Positions 57,407 to 64,000 of a DNA stretch of 64,000 nucleotides are shown in pieces. This DNA comes from Streptomyces sp. I05A-00742 (GTDB lineage: Bacteria > Actinomycetota > Actinomycetes > Streptomycetales > Streptomycetaceae): positions 1-64,000 of the forward strand of contig NZ_JABETO010000024.1 of assembly GCF_013055795.1 (NCBI RefSeq), read 5' to 3'. A program made the translations under genes and the position numbers. Each line of letters begins with the position of its first letter. Positions within the stretch are counted from its first letter, which is position 1. A model generated the notes under the pieces. It was given only the letters and a program-made list of their open reading frames with translations. It had not been told where the DNA came from and did no database searches.

Positions 57407-58222
57407 TCAGATCTTCGGGAAGCCGAATCCGTAGCCCTGCGCCTTCAGCCACGGAAGCGTTTCTTCCATCGCGGCCATGGTCTGGCTGCGGTCGCCGCCG
57501 GCGTCATGGAAGAGGATGGTGGGGCCGTTGGGGACTTCCCGCTTGACGTTGGCCACGATGCGGGCGGTGCCCGGGCGCTGCCAGTCGCGGCTGTCGACCT
57601 GCCAGCCGAGCGGGCGCATGCCGTGGGCGGCGGCCACCTTGCGGCTGTACGGGGTGAACGCCCCGCCGGGGGCGCGGTAGTACTGCACCTTCACCCCGCC
57701 GCCGGCGGCCTCCTCTATCAGCTTCTGGGCGTCGAGGATCTGGCTCGCCTGGTAGGCCTCGGGGCGTTTGTCCATGGACGTGTTGTGGTCCATGGAGTGG
57801 TCGCAGAGCCGGTGCCCCTCGGCGACGACCTTCTTGACGAGGGACGGGTACTCCTTGGCGCGCGGACCTATCATGCAGAACGTCGCCTTGACGTTGTTCC
57901 GCCGCAGCAGGTCCAGCACCTTGGGGGTCCAGACGGGGTCGGGGCCGTCGTCGATGGTGATGTTGACGACCTTGCCCGGGCTCTCGCTGTCGTGCGAGAT
58001 TTCCTCCGACACCGGTCCCCCCGCGTCGGGTTCGGCCGCCTTGCCCCGCTCCCGGGGAACTTTCGCCGCCGGGCCCTTGCCGTCGGCGGCGACGGTCTCG
58101 CGCCCGCCGTCGTCCGACATCTGGTTGGCCATCGCCACCGATCCCAGTATCACCGCCACGAGTGCAAGGCCCGACGCGGCCGCCACCGCGATGTGCCGCC
58201 TCCGCCCGGTAGATTGCGTCAT
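57407..58222 (-). CDS. Membrane-anchored polysaccharide deacetylase (NodB family)
   Basis: A 271-residue protein with an N-terminal signal-anchor helix (about 12-32, AVAAASGLALVAVILGSVAMA), a Lys/Glu/Pro-rich spacer, and a carbohydrate esterase 4 domain. Metal and catalytic motifs are present: ITIDDGPDP, HSMDHNTSM, RAPGGAF, WQVDSRDW and ILFHDAGGD. It probably removes acetyl groups from peptidoglycan GlcNAc or another surface glycan outside the membrane. The ATG at 58222 was chosen over 58285, which lacks a ribosome site and adds promoter-like sequence. Confidence 0.92.
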   Translation of the reverse strand: MTQSTGRRRHIAVAAASGLALVAVILGSVAMANQMSDDGGRETVAADGKGPAAKVPRERGKAAEPDAGGPVSEEISHDSESPGKVVNITIDDGPDPVWTPKVLDLLRRNNVKATFCMIGPRAKEYPSLVKKVVAEGHRLCDHSMDHNTSMDKRPEAYQASQILDAQKLIEEAAGGGVKVQYYRAPGGAFTPYSRKVAAAHGMRPLGWQVDSRDWQRPGTARIVANVKREVPNGPTILFHDAGGDRSQTMAAMEETLPWLKAQGYGFGFPKI

Positions 58223-58370
58223 GAACGATCCACTCCCTCGCACGCCTGTCTGTTCCCTGCCCGCGAAGACGTGCTTGTACCGCATGCCGTTCCGTTATGC
58301 GGTATCGCTCACAAAACGGTGACAAAGCAGGCACGATGCGCCTGAGAAGTCCTCAATCACCGTACGGCAG

Positions 58371-59531
58371 TCACTCTTCCGGCTTTCGTCCCTCAGTTTC
58401 CCCCGGAATCTGTTCTTCCGTTACTTCGCCCCCTCCGCCCTCACGGATCGCCTGCGCCACCTCCGCCGTGCGGGCCTCCTCCTCCGCCGCGAACCGCCGG
58501 GCGTCGAGCTGTTCGGCGAGCTCCTCGTCCTGGGCCATCAACAGGTCGAGGCTGGCGTCGCCCATGTCGAAGACGCCCATGTCGACGTAGGCCCGTTGCA
58601 GCCGCTCGCCCCACAGCCCGATGTCCTTGACACAGGGGACGATCCGGCTGAACAGCAGTCTGCGGAACAGCTGGAGGAACTCCGACTTCTCACTCATCTC
58701 CGCCGCGTCCGCGACCGGGATCCCGAAGTCCGTCAGGACCTCGTCGCCGCGCAGCCGGTCGCGCAGCAGGTAGCAGCCCTCGATGACGAACTCCTCGCGC
58801 TCGCGCCGCTCGGCGTCGGTCAGTTCCCGGTAGTAGTCCCGCAGCGCGAGCCGGCCGAAGGCGACGTGCCGGGCCTCGTCCTGCATGACGTAGGTGAGGA
58901 TCTGGTGGGGCAGCGGCTTCTTGGTCGTGTCGCGGAGCATGCCGAAGGCGGCGAGGGCCACTCCCTCGATGAGGACCTGCATCCCGAGGTACGGCATGTC
59001 CCAGCGGGAGTCGCGCAGGGTGTCGTCGAGCAGCGACTGGAGGCTCGTGTTGATCGGGTACAGCATCCCGACCTTCTCGTGCAGGAAGCGGCTGTAGATC
59101 TCCACGTGCCGGGCCTCGTCCATGGCCTGGGTGGCGGAGTAGAACTTCGCGTCCAGGTCCGGCACCGACTCGGTGATCCGGCTGGCGCACACCAGCGCGC
59201 CCTGCTCGCCGTGGAGGAACTGGCTGAACTGCCAGGCGGCGAAGTGCCGTCGCAGATCGCGCCGGTTCCGCTCGCTCATCCGGTCCCAGTAGGGGGTGCC
59301 GTGGATCAGCATGTTCTCGTCGGGGACGCCGAGCGGGTCGTACGGGTCGACCTCCAGGTGCCAGTCGATGCGCTTGTCCGCGTCCCACTGCTTGTCCTTG
59401 CCCTTGCGGTAGAGCGCGAGCAGCCGTTCCCGGCCCTCCTCGTACTCCCAGCCGAACCGGGCCGCGCCGCCCGCGGGGACCTCCCACAGGGGCTCGCCGG
59501 GCTCGTGCGCGTAGAGCTGTCGCGTCGCCAT
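58371..59531 (-). CDS. Ferritin-like diiron protein (RNR-R2-like fold)
   Basis: A 386-residue protein with a four-helix diiron core. Candidate ligands are Glu in FLHGEQGALV, Glu/His in MDEARHVEIYSRF, Glu in VLIEGVALAAF and Glu/His in MQDEARHVAFGRL. About 100 N-terminal residues (GWEYEEGRERLLALYRKGKDKQW, EVDPYDPLGVPDE) and an acidic tail (EEEARTAEVAQAIREG) flank the core. The family oxygenates or oxidises a substrate with O2. It is divergent from an AurF-like diiron oxygenase gene, suggesting a shared function. The ATG follows AGGAGG. Substrate unknown. Confidence 0.85.
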   Translation of the reverse strand: MATRQLYAHEPGEPLWEVPAGGAARFGWEYEEGRERLLALYRKGKDKQWDADKRIDWHLEVDPYDPLGVPDENMLIHGTPYWDRMSERNRRDLRRHFAAWQFSQFLHGEQGALVCASRITESVPDLDAKFYSATQAMDEARHVEIYSRFLHEKVGMLYPINTSLQSLLDDTLRDSRWDMPYLGMQVLIEGVALAAFGMLRDTTKKPLPHQILTYVMQDEARHVAFGRLALRDYYRELTDAERREREEFVIEGCYLLRDRLRGDEVLTDFGIPVADAAEMSEKSEFLQLFRRLLFSRIVPCVKDIGLWGERLQRAYVDMGVFDMGDASLDLLMAQDEELAEQLDARRFAAEEEARTAEVAQAIREGGGGEVTEEQIPGETEGRKPEE

Positions 59532-59596
59532 CGGACGCCTCCTTCACTCCGGGTGTCCCCCGCGGCTCTGCCACTGTGGGCAGGCTCACACGCGCT

Positions 59597-59695
59597 TTGA
59601 CTTCCGGTCAACAACGCCGACGCCCTCCTCGTGTCGCCCGATTCCCCAGGGGCGCAAGGGGACTTGACGGGCTTGCTGACAAGCAGTCTTATAAG
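59597..59695. promoter_or_regulatory. Divergent promoter with inverted repeats between the two diiron genes
   Basis: TTGAC-N5-GTCAA (59597-59611) and GCTTG-N4-CAAGC (59671-59684) are palindromes suited to a TetR regulator. TTGACG (59664-59669) and TATAAG (59690-59695) are a possible rightward promoter, with a rather long 20-bp spacer. Confidence 0.5.
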
Positions 59696-59736
59696 CAGGT
59701 AACCACGGGTAACCCGCAATTGAGGTGGGATCAGGC

Positions 59737-60684
59737 ATGGCAGCAGACCCGATGGCCCCGGCCGACGCGGGCGGATCCGCGCTCCGCGACGCGCTCGGGC
59801 CGCTGAAGGACCGCGAGCAGGTCGCCGAACGGCTGCTGGAGTCCTCGGCCAGACACTCCTTCGACCCGGACACCGAACTCGACTGGTCGGCCCCGCCCGA
59901 GGAGGGCAAGTGGTACTGGCCGCCGGAGCTCGTCTCCCTCTACGGCACCCCGCTGTGGCGGCGGATGCCGGAGGAACAGCGGATGGAGCTCTCCCGGCAC
60001 GAGGCCGCCTCGCTCGCCTCGCTGGGCATCTGGTTCGAGATCATCCTGATGCAGCTCCTCGTCCGGCACATCTATGACAAACCGGTGACCAGCGCCCACG
60101 TCCGGTACGCGCTGACCGAGATAGCCGACGAGTGCCGGCACTCCAAGATGTTCGCCCGCATGATCCAGCACGGCGGCGCCCCCGCCTACCCCGTCTCACG
60201 CCTCCACCACAACCTCGCGCGCATCCTCAAGACGATCTCCACGACGCCCGGTTCGTTCGCCTGCACCCTGCTCGGCGAGGAGATCCTCGACTACATGCAG
60301 CGGCTCACGTTCCCGGACGAGCGGGTGCAGACCCTGGTGCGCGGCGTGACGCGGATCCACGTCATCGAGGAGGCACGGCACGTCCGGTACGCCCGCGAGG
60401 AGCTGCGCCGTCAGATGACCGACTGCCCGCGCTGGGAGGCGGAGCTGACCCGGCTCAGCTGCGGCGAGGCCGCGCGCGTCTTCTCGGTCGCCTTCGTCAA
60501 CCCCGCCGTCTACACCAGCGTCGGCCTCGACCGGCGCGAGGCGGTCGCCCAGGTGCGGGCGAGCGGGCACCGGCGCGACGTCATGCAGGCGGGCGCCAAG
60601 CGGCTCACCGACTTCCTCGGGGAGATCGGGGTCCTGCGGGGCGCCGGGCGACGGATGTGGCGCAGCTCGGGACTGCTGGCCTGA
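59737..60684 (+). CDS. AurF-like diiron oxygenase
   Basis: A 315-residue protein of the AurF (p-aminobenzoate N-oxygenase) family. Diiron ligand motifs are HEAASLASLGIWFEIILMQ, EIADECRHSKMFARM, LGEEILDYM and IHVIEEARHVRYAREEL. The known member oxidises an aromatic amine to nitro; other members act on fatty or unknown substrates, so the substrate is open. The ATG at 59737 follows GAGGTGGG; an in-frame GTG at 59725 is possible. The TetR gene follows 53 bp later, and a second diiron gene is divergent. Confidence 0.85.
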   Translation: MAADPMAPADAGGSALRDALGPLKDREQVAERLLESSARHSFDPDTELDWSAPPEEGKWYWPPELVSLYGTPLWRRMPEEQRMELSRHEAASLASLGIWFEIILMQLLVRHIYDKPVTSAHVRYALTEIADECRHSKMFARMIQHGGAPAYPVSRLHHNLARILKTISTTPGSFACTLLGEEILDYMQRLTFPDERVQTLVRGVTRIHVIEEARHVRYAREELRRQMTDCPRWEAELTRLSCGEAARVFSVAFVNPAVYTSVGLDRREAVAQVRASGHRRDVMQAGAKRLTDFLGEIGVLRGAGRRMWRSSGLLA

Positions 60685-60737
60685 GCGGGCCGCGGCCGGG
60701 CCGCGTCCGCCCGGGGAGCTGCCGTACCCTGCCCTGC

Positions 60738-61460
60738 ATGACCGGCAGCGGAACCACCTCCTACCGCCGGCTGGGCGTCGCCCAGCGCCGCGCCCAGCTG
60801 ATCACCGCCGCGCTCGGCCTCTTCGCCCAACGGCCGCCCGAGGACGTCTCCCTGGACGACGTGGCGGCCGCCGCCGAGGTGTCGCGCCCGCTGGTCTACC
60901 GCTACTTCCCCGGCGGCAAGACGCAGTTGTACGAGGCCGCGCTGCGCAGCGCCGCCGACGAGCTGGAGCTGTGCTTCGCCGAACCGCAGACCGGTCCGCT
61001 GACCGGCCGGCTCGCCGCGGCCCTCGACCGCTACCTGGCCTTCGTCGACGGCCACGCCACCGGCTTCGGCGCGCTCCTCCAGGGCGGCAGCGTCGTCGAG
61101 ACCTCCCGGACCGGGGCGATCGTCGACGGGGTCCGCCGCAGCGCCGCCGGGCACATCCTCGCCCACCTCCAGGTGCGGGAGCCGGGCCCGCGGCTGCGGA
61201 TGACGGTCCGGACCTGGATCACGGCGGTCGAGGGCGCGTCCCTGATCTGGCTGGACGAGGGGAAGCAGCCGCCGGTCGAGGAGCTGCGCGACTGGCTCGT
61301 CGACCACTTCGTGGCCCTGCTGATGGCGACCGCCGCGAGCGACGAGCAGACGGCCCGGGTCGCCCGGGCGGCCCTCGCCCTGGAACCGGCCGACGGGGTC
61401 GTGACCCGGCTCGCCCGCCGCCTCGCCCCCGTCCTCGCGGAGGCCGAGCACCTGCTCTGA
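60738..61460 (+). CDS. TetR-family regulator
   Basis: A 240-residue regulator with an N-terminal helix-turn-helix (AQRRAQLITAALGLFAQRPPEDVSLDDVAAAAEVSRPLVYRYFPGGKTQLYEAALRSA, about 14-68) and a helical ligand domain. It probably controls the divergent diiron genes through the palindromes at 59.6 kb, by analogy with local TetR regulators. The ATG at 60738 has only a distant GGGGAG, so translation may be weak or leaderless. Confidence 0.9.
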   Translation: MTGSGTTSYRRLGVAQRRAQLITAALGLFAQRPPEDVSLDDVAAAAEVSRPLVYRYFPGGKTQLYEAALRSAADELELCFAEPQTGPLTGRLAAALDRYLAFVDGHATGFGALLQGGSVVETSRTGAIVDGVRRSAAGHILAHLQVREPGPRLRMTVRTWITAVEGASLIWLDEGKQPPVEELRDWLVDHFVALLMATAASDEQTARVARAALALEPADGVVTRLARRLAPVLAEAEHLL

Positions 61461-61510
61461 GCGGGCGGTCCGGGCGGGCGGTCCGCCGGGGGCGCCCGTA
61501 CGCTCGTACG

Positions 61511-61786
61511 GTGCGAAGCGAAGAAGTGCCCTTCGAGGGCGGTCCCCTCGACGGGCGGGTACTGCCGGTACTGCTGGGCCCGACCGGCCATCCGCCGAAG
61601 GTCTACGAAGTGCCCGTGCCCGACCCGGGCGGCGGCCCGTCCACCGTCCTCGTCTACCGGCGGGTCCAGGCGGGCGTCACCCGCCGGCTGGGGCTGCCCC
61701 GGGGCTGGAAGTACGCCTACGACCCCGAGGGCCGGCGGAGCGAGGGCATCCGCTGGCCGTGGTCCCGGCCGCGGCCTTCCGGGTGA
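61511..61786 (+). CDS. Small conserved-looking hypothetical protein
   Basis: A 91-residue protein starting at GTG 61511, with the core EVPFEGGPLDGRVLPVLLGPTGHPPKVYEVPVP and LPRGWKYAYDPEGRR. The Gly-Gly-Pro-Leu-Asp-Gly turn and the final Tyr-X-Tyr pattern recall small DUF proteins of actinobacteria. I cannot name a family. It lacks a clear ribosome site and lies 50 bp after the TetR gene. Two Trp/Pro-rich turns near the end are the only other marks. Confidence 0.6.
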   Translation: MRSEEVPFEGGPLDGRVLPVLLGPTGHPPKVYEVPVPDPGGGPSTVLVYRRVQAGVTRRLGLPRGWKYAYDPEGRRSEGIRWPWSRPRPSG

Positions 61787-61885
61787 CGGCCCGTCGCCCG
61801 GAAGGCGTGCGGATTGGACGGTTCCGCCCTGGAATGCCGTAAAAGTACTACTGGTCCGTGACACGATCGCCCCGGAGGTGAGTCC

Positions 61886-62647
61886 GTGTCAGGACAGCTG
61901 GTGCGCTGGGTCTGCGCCGTAGCGCTGGTCGCCGTCGCGGCGTCGGTGACCCCGGTGCCGCCCGTCCGGGCCCAGCTCTCGGCCCTCGCGGCCCCGGCGC
62001 CCGGCGGGCCGGCCGGTCAGCCGGGCGACCAGCCGGTCGGCGCCCTGCTGACCCGGCTCCGGACGCTGTACCGGCAGATCGAGGCGGCCACGAAGGAGTA
62101 CGAGGCGGCGGCACCGGCACTGCGCCGGCAGCGGGCGGTCGCCGCCCGGACGGCCGAGGAGCTGGCAGCGGCCCGTTCCGCCCTCGCCGACAGCCGCGAC
62201 GAAGCCGGCCGGCTCGCCCGGGAGCAGTATCGGAGCGCCCTCGGCGGCTTCTCCCCCGCCGTCACCTTCCTTCTCACCGCGGACCCCCGCCCCGCCCTCC
62301 GCCACCGGCACGAGCTCGACCGCGCGGCAGCCCGCCGCGCGGAGACCCTGACCCGGCTGGCGGCGGCCACCACACACACCGACCTGCTCGCCCGCCGGGC
62401 CCGTGCCGCCCTGGACGCCCAGCTGACGCTGGCGGTCCGGCGCGATCGGCGTCGCGAAGCGGTGCGTCGCGGCCTCTCCGAGGTCGAGCGCCTTCTGGCT
62501 GGTCTCACCGACGCTCAGCTCGCGGCGCTGGCGGCTCCGGCGGGTGGGCGTGCCCCGGTCCCACCCCTTCACCGATCCCCGGGGGCAAGCCCCCAGACCC
62601 CCGTGAAAGCGGCTCCGCCGCTTGTCCTCAAACGCCGGACGGGCTGA
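61886..62647 (+). CDS. Secreted coiled-coil protein, probably truncated (RipA/NlpC-type N-terminus)
   Basis: A 253-residue protein: signal peptide (about 1-30, VRWVCAVALVAVAASVTPVPPVRA), then a long Ala/Arg-rich coiled coil (about 50-215, LLTRLRTLYRQIEAATKEYEAAAPALRRQ). This is the usual N-terminal half of NlpC/P60 endopeptidases or cell-wall hydrolases. No catalytic domain follows. From about residue 222 the sequence (PVPPLHRSPGASPQTP, then KAAPPLVLKRRTG) is encoded by repeat copy C, and the stop codon lies inside the repeat's palindrome. The GTG at 61886 has the strong site GGAGGTGA. A truncated, possibly non-functional gene is the best reading; a coiled-coil-only protein is the alternative. 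Confidence 0.75.
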   Translation: MSGQLVRWVCAVALVAVAASVTPVPPVRAQLSALAAPAPGGPAGQPGDQPVGALLTRLRTLYRQIEAATKEYEAAAPALRRQRAVAARTAEELAAARSALADSRDEAGRLAREQYRSALGGFSPAVTFLLTADPRPALRHRHELDRAAARRAETLTRLAAATTHTDLLARRARAALDAQLTLAVRRDRRREAVRRGLSEVERLLAGLTDAQLAALAAPAGGRAPVPPLHRSPGASPQTPVKAAPPLVLKRRTG

Positions 62648-62750
62648 TCAGCCCGTCCGGCGTTTGAGGACGCGCGCCGCAGGCGCGCTCGGGGGGGGTG
62701 CGGGGGCTTGCCCCGGCAAGAAACGGTGAAAGGGCGGGCCCGGGGCACAC
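62551..62750. repeat. MITE-like palindromic repeat, copy C (complete)
   Basis: About 200 bp with inverted ends TGCCCCGGTCCCACCCC at left and GGGCGGGCCCGGGGCA at right. Inner arms are CAAACGCCGGACGGGCT and AGCCCGTCCGGCGTTTG around GATC. It overlaps the 3' end of the coiled-coil gene and lies before the convergent XRE gene. Confidence 0.85.
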
Positions 62751-62796
62751 TCCCGGTCATTGACCTGAACGGTGCTGCGCCGAACTCGCCTGCCGA

Positions 62797-63996
62797 TCAG
62801 TCCAATCCCGCAAGGGCATCCACCAGCGTGCGCCCTTCGCGGGCTCCACGTCGCAGCAGCAACGCAGCCACAGTGTGCAACTCCCCCCACGCATGGGGGC
62901 GCCCGATCTCTGACGCATCGCCAATGATGTGCATTGCTGTGTTCAGCGCCGCTTCGGCTTCCCCCGCACCCGCATAAGCATGGGCGAGGCACGCGCCATA
63001 CCAAGCTCGATCCCGCCGGAAAGTGGCAGCAAAACCAGCGAGACCGTTTCTCAGATTCTCAATGGCGCTCGCCCAGCGACCCAAGTGCACGTCTGCCATA
63101 CCCCTTTGCGCCGCGAACCACGGCTCACCATAGAAATACAACCACGGCGGGGTATCGAGCGCGTCCTCAATGACCTTCTGCGCTTCATCCAGCTTGCGGT
63201 ATGCGTTCGTGGCGTCACCTTCGAGCGCGTGGCCCCGCCCAACCATCTGAATCGCCATGGCACGCGTTGCCTCGCTCGCCCCAACGGTCGAGGCTGCGGC
63301 TTCCCCGAGCCGGATGCACCGGCGTCCCTTGCCCTTCGACCAGGCCAGATGCGCCTTCATGCTCATGGTGGTCGCGGCCATGTCTCCGTAGCCGGCCTCC
63401 AAAGCCCAGTCATAGGAGCGATCGAACCAGCCCAGTGCCGCCGGGGCGTTGTCCTGGTCCTGTGCCATCCATGCGAGGAACTGCGCGTACTCGGCCATCA
63501 GCATCACCAGTCGGTCCGCCAGCGGGCCACGGGCCTGGTCGTACAGGCCGGCTACCTTCTCGAACTGCTGGGTGACAATCCCGTTCATCACCCTTGATCC
63601 GAGCGTGTCTTCAGCCCGGCGATGTGCGGCAAGCAGGCCCTCCATCGCTTCCAGGTGGTACGTGTCCAGCCGCATGTTCCCGTCTCTCACAGGCCGCAGC
63701 CGGTCCACCGAATCCTTGACCACGTCCGGTAGCACGAGTGACGGCAGCGGCATATCTGCCTGCGGGCCGCCGAGAAGCTCCGTGGGGATGCCCAACCCGT
63801 CGATGATCCGCTGCCGTACTTCGACCGAGGTCACCGTACGGCGCCGATTCTCGATAGCGGAGATATCCGGCTGCGAAAGCCCAATGATCGCGCCGAGCTT
63901 GCTCTGATTGGTACGGGTCAGGGTCCGCCAGGCTTTCAACAGTGTCGGCCAGTCCTCGGCGACTGCGGCGGCGCGCAGGCCGGGGTGTGCCCACAT
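62797..63996 (-). CDS. XRE-family regulator with TPR-like C-terminal region (start at or beyond the window edge)
   Basis: A protein of at least 399 residues. A Cro/C1-type helix-turn-helix is near the N-terminus (about 20-75: LLKAWRTLTRTNQSKLGAIIGLSQPDISAIENRRRTVTSVEVRQRI). It is followed by a long helical TPR-like region with repeats such as DRSYDWALEAGYGDMAATTMSMKAHLAWSKG and ACLAHAYAGAGEAEAALNTAMHIIG. This is a common Streptomyces regulator type; the TPR part may sense a peptide or protein. The ATG at 63996 is 4 bp from the edge, so an upstream start cannot be excluded. G+C is lower than in neighbouring genes, a mild sign of transfer. Confidence 0.83.
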   Translation of the reverse strand: MWAHPGLRAAAVAEDWPTLLKAWRTLTRTNQSKLGAIIGLSQPDISAIENRRRTVTSVEVRQRIIDGLGIPTELLGGPQADMPLPSLVLPDVVKDSVDRLRPVRDGNMRLDTYHLEAMEGLLAAHRRAEDTLGSRVMNGIVTQQFEKVAGLYDQARGPLADRLVMLMAEYAQFLAWMAQDQDNAPAALGWFDRSYDWALEAGYGDMAATTMSMKAHLAWSKGKGRRCIRLGEAAASTVGASEATRAMAIQMVGRGHALEGDATNAYRKLDEAQKVIEDALDTPPWLYFYGEPWFAAQRGMADVHLGRWASAIENLRNGLAGFAATFRRDRAWYGACLAHAYAGAGEAEAALNTAMHIIGDASEIGRPHAWGELHTVAALLLRRGAREGRTLVDALAGLD

Positions 63997-64000
63997 GTTC

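Noticed and set aside
57407..61786. The deacetylase, diiron genes and TetR as part of the polyketide cluster
   Set aside because: They lie beyond the efflux gene, its terminator and a tRNA gene. They lack the SARP-type repeats and have their own regulator, so membership is not supported.

Overview
The window is high-GC actinomycete DNA, almost certainly from a Streptomyces chromosome. The evidence is the strong third-position GC bias, frequent GTG and TTG starts, the gene order of the atp/rho/thr region, a SARP regulator carrying a rare TTA codon, a chitinase with a Streptomyces-type promoter repeat, and SigR-like promoters.

Layout. (1) 1-8.5 kb: the 5' end of an uncharacterised gene, a STAS anti-sigma antagonist, a 3-hydroxybutyryl-CoA dehydrogenase, a cobalamin adenosyltransferase, a small membrane protein, and a two-component system (ChiS/ChiR-like) directly upstream of a multidomain GH18 chitinase. 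(2) 8.5-16.3 kb: the complete F1Fo ATP synthase operon, reading leftward as atpI-B-E-F-H-A-G-D-C. (3) 16.6-27 kb, also leftward: a WecA-like sugar-phosphate transferase, a serine hydroxymethyltransferase paralogue, a phosphatase-fold protein whose nucleophilic Cys is Ser, Sua5/YrdC, PrmC, RF1, L31, an LCP protein and Rho. (4) 27.4-34.3 kb: thrB, thrC, hom, lysA, the ArgRS paralogue nrtL and a response regulator, ending at a tRNA-Arg(CCG). (5) 34.7-36 kb: a chagasin-like inhibitor divergent from a papain-like protease. (6) 36-57 kb: a type II (aromatic) polyketide gene cluster. (7) 57.2-64 kb: a tRNA-Arg(ACG), a polysaccharide deacetylase, two divergent diiron proteins with a TetR regulator, a probably truncated coiled-coil secreted protein and a partial XRE/TPR regulator.

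The polyketide cluster holds KSalpha, KSbeta/CLF and ACP, an acyl-CoA carboxylase beta/epsilon pair for malonyl-CoA supply, an ActIII-type ketoreductase, two didomain aromatase/cyclases, an ActIV-like metallo-beta-lactamase-fold protein, two more SDRs, three NTF2/SnoaL-like paralogues, two ABM monooxygenases, a flavin reductase with a luciferase-like monooxygenase, an FAD aromatic hydroxylase, an NmrA-like reductase, a SARP activator and a 14-TM efflux pump. No glycosyltransferase or methyltransferase is present. The set predicts a C9-reduced, heavily oxidised aromatic polyketide. Three CLF gating residues point to a chain longer than an octaketide. I cannot assign the product. The SARP gene has a TTA codon, and several cluster promoters carry 11-bp-phased heptamer repeats typical of SARP operators.

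Three copies of a roughly 200-bp MITE-like palindromic element lie at 7.8, 19.5 and 62.6 kb. The last one supplies the C-terminus of the upstream gene, which suggests the gene was truncated. No rRNA, CRISPR array, transposase or phage gene was seen.
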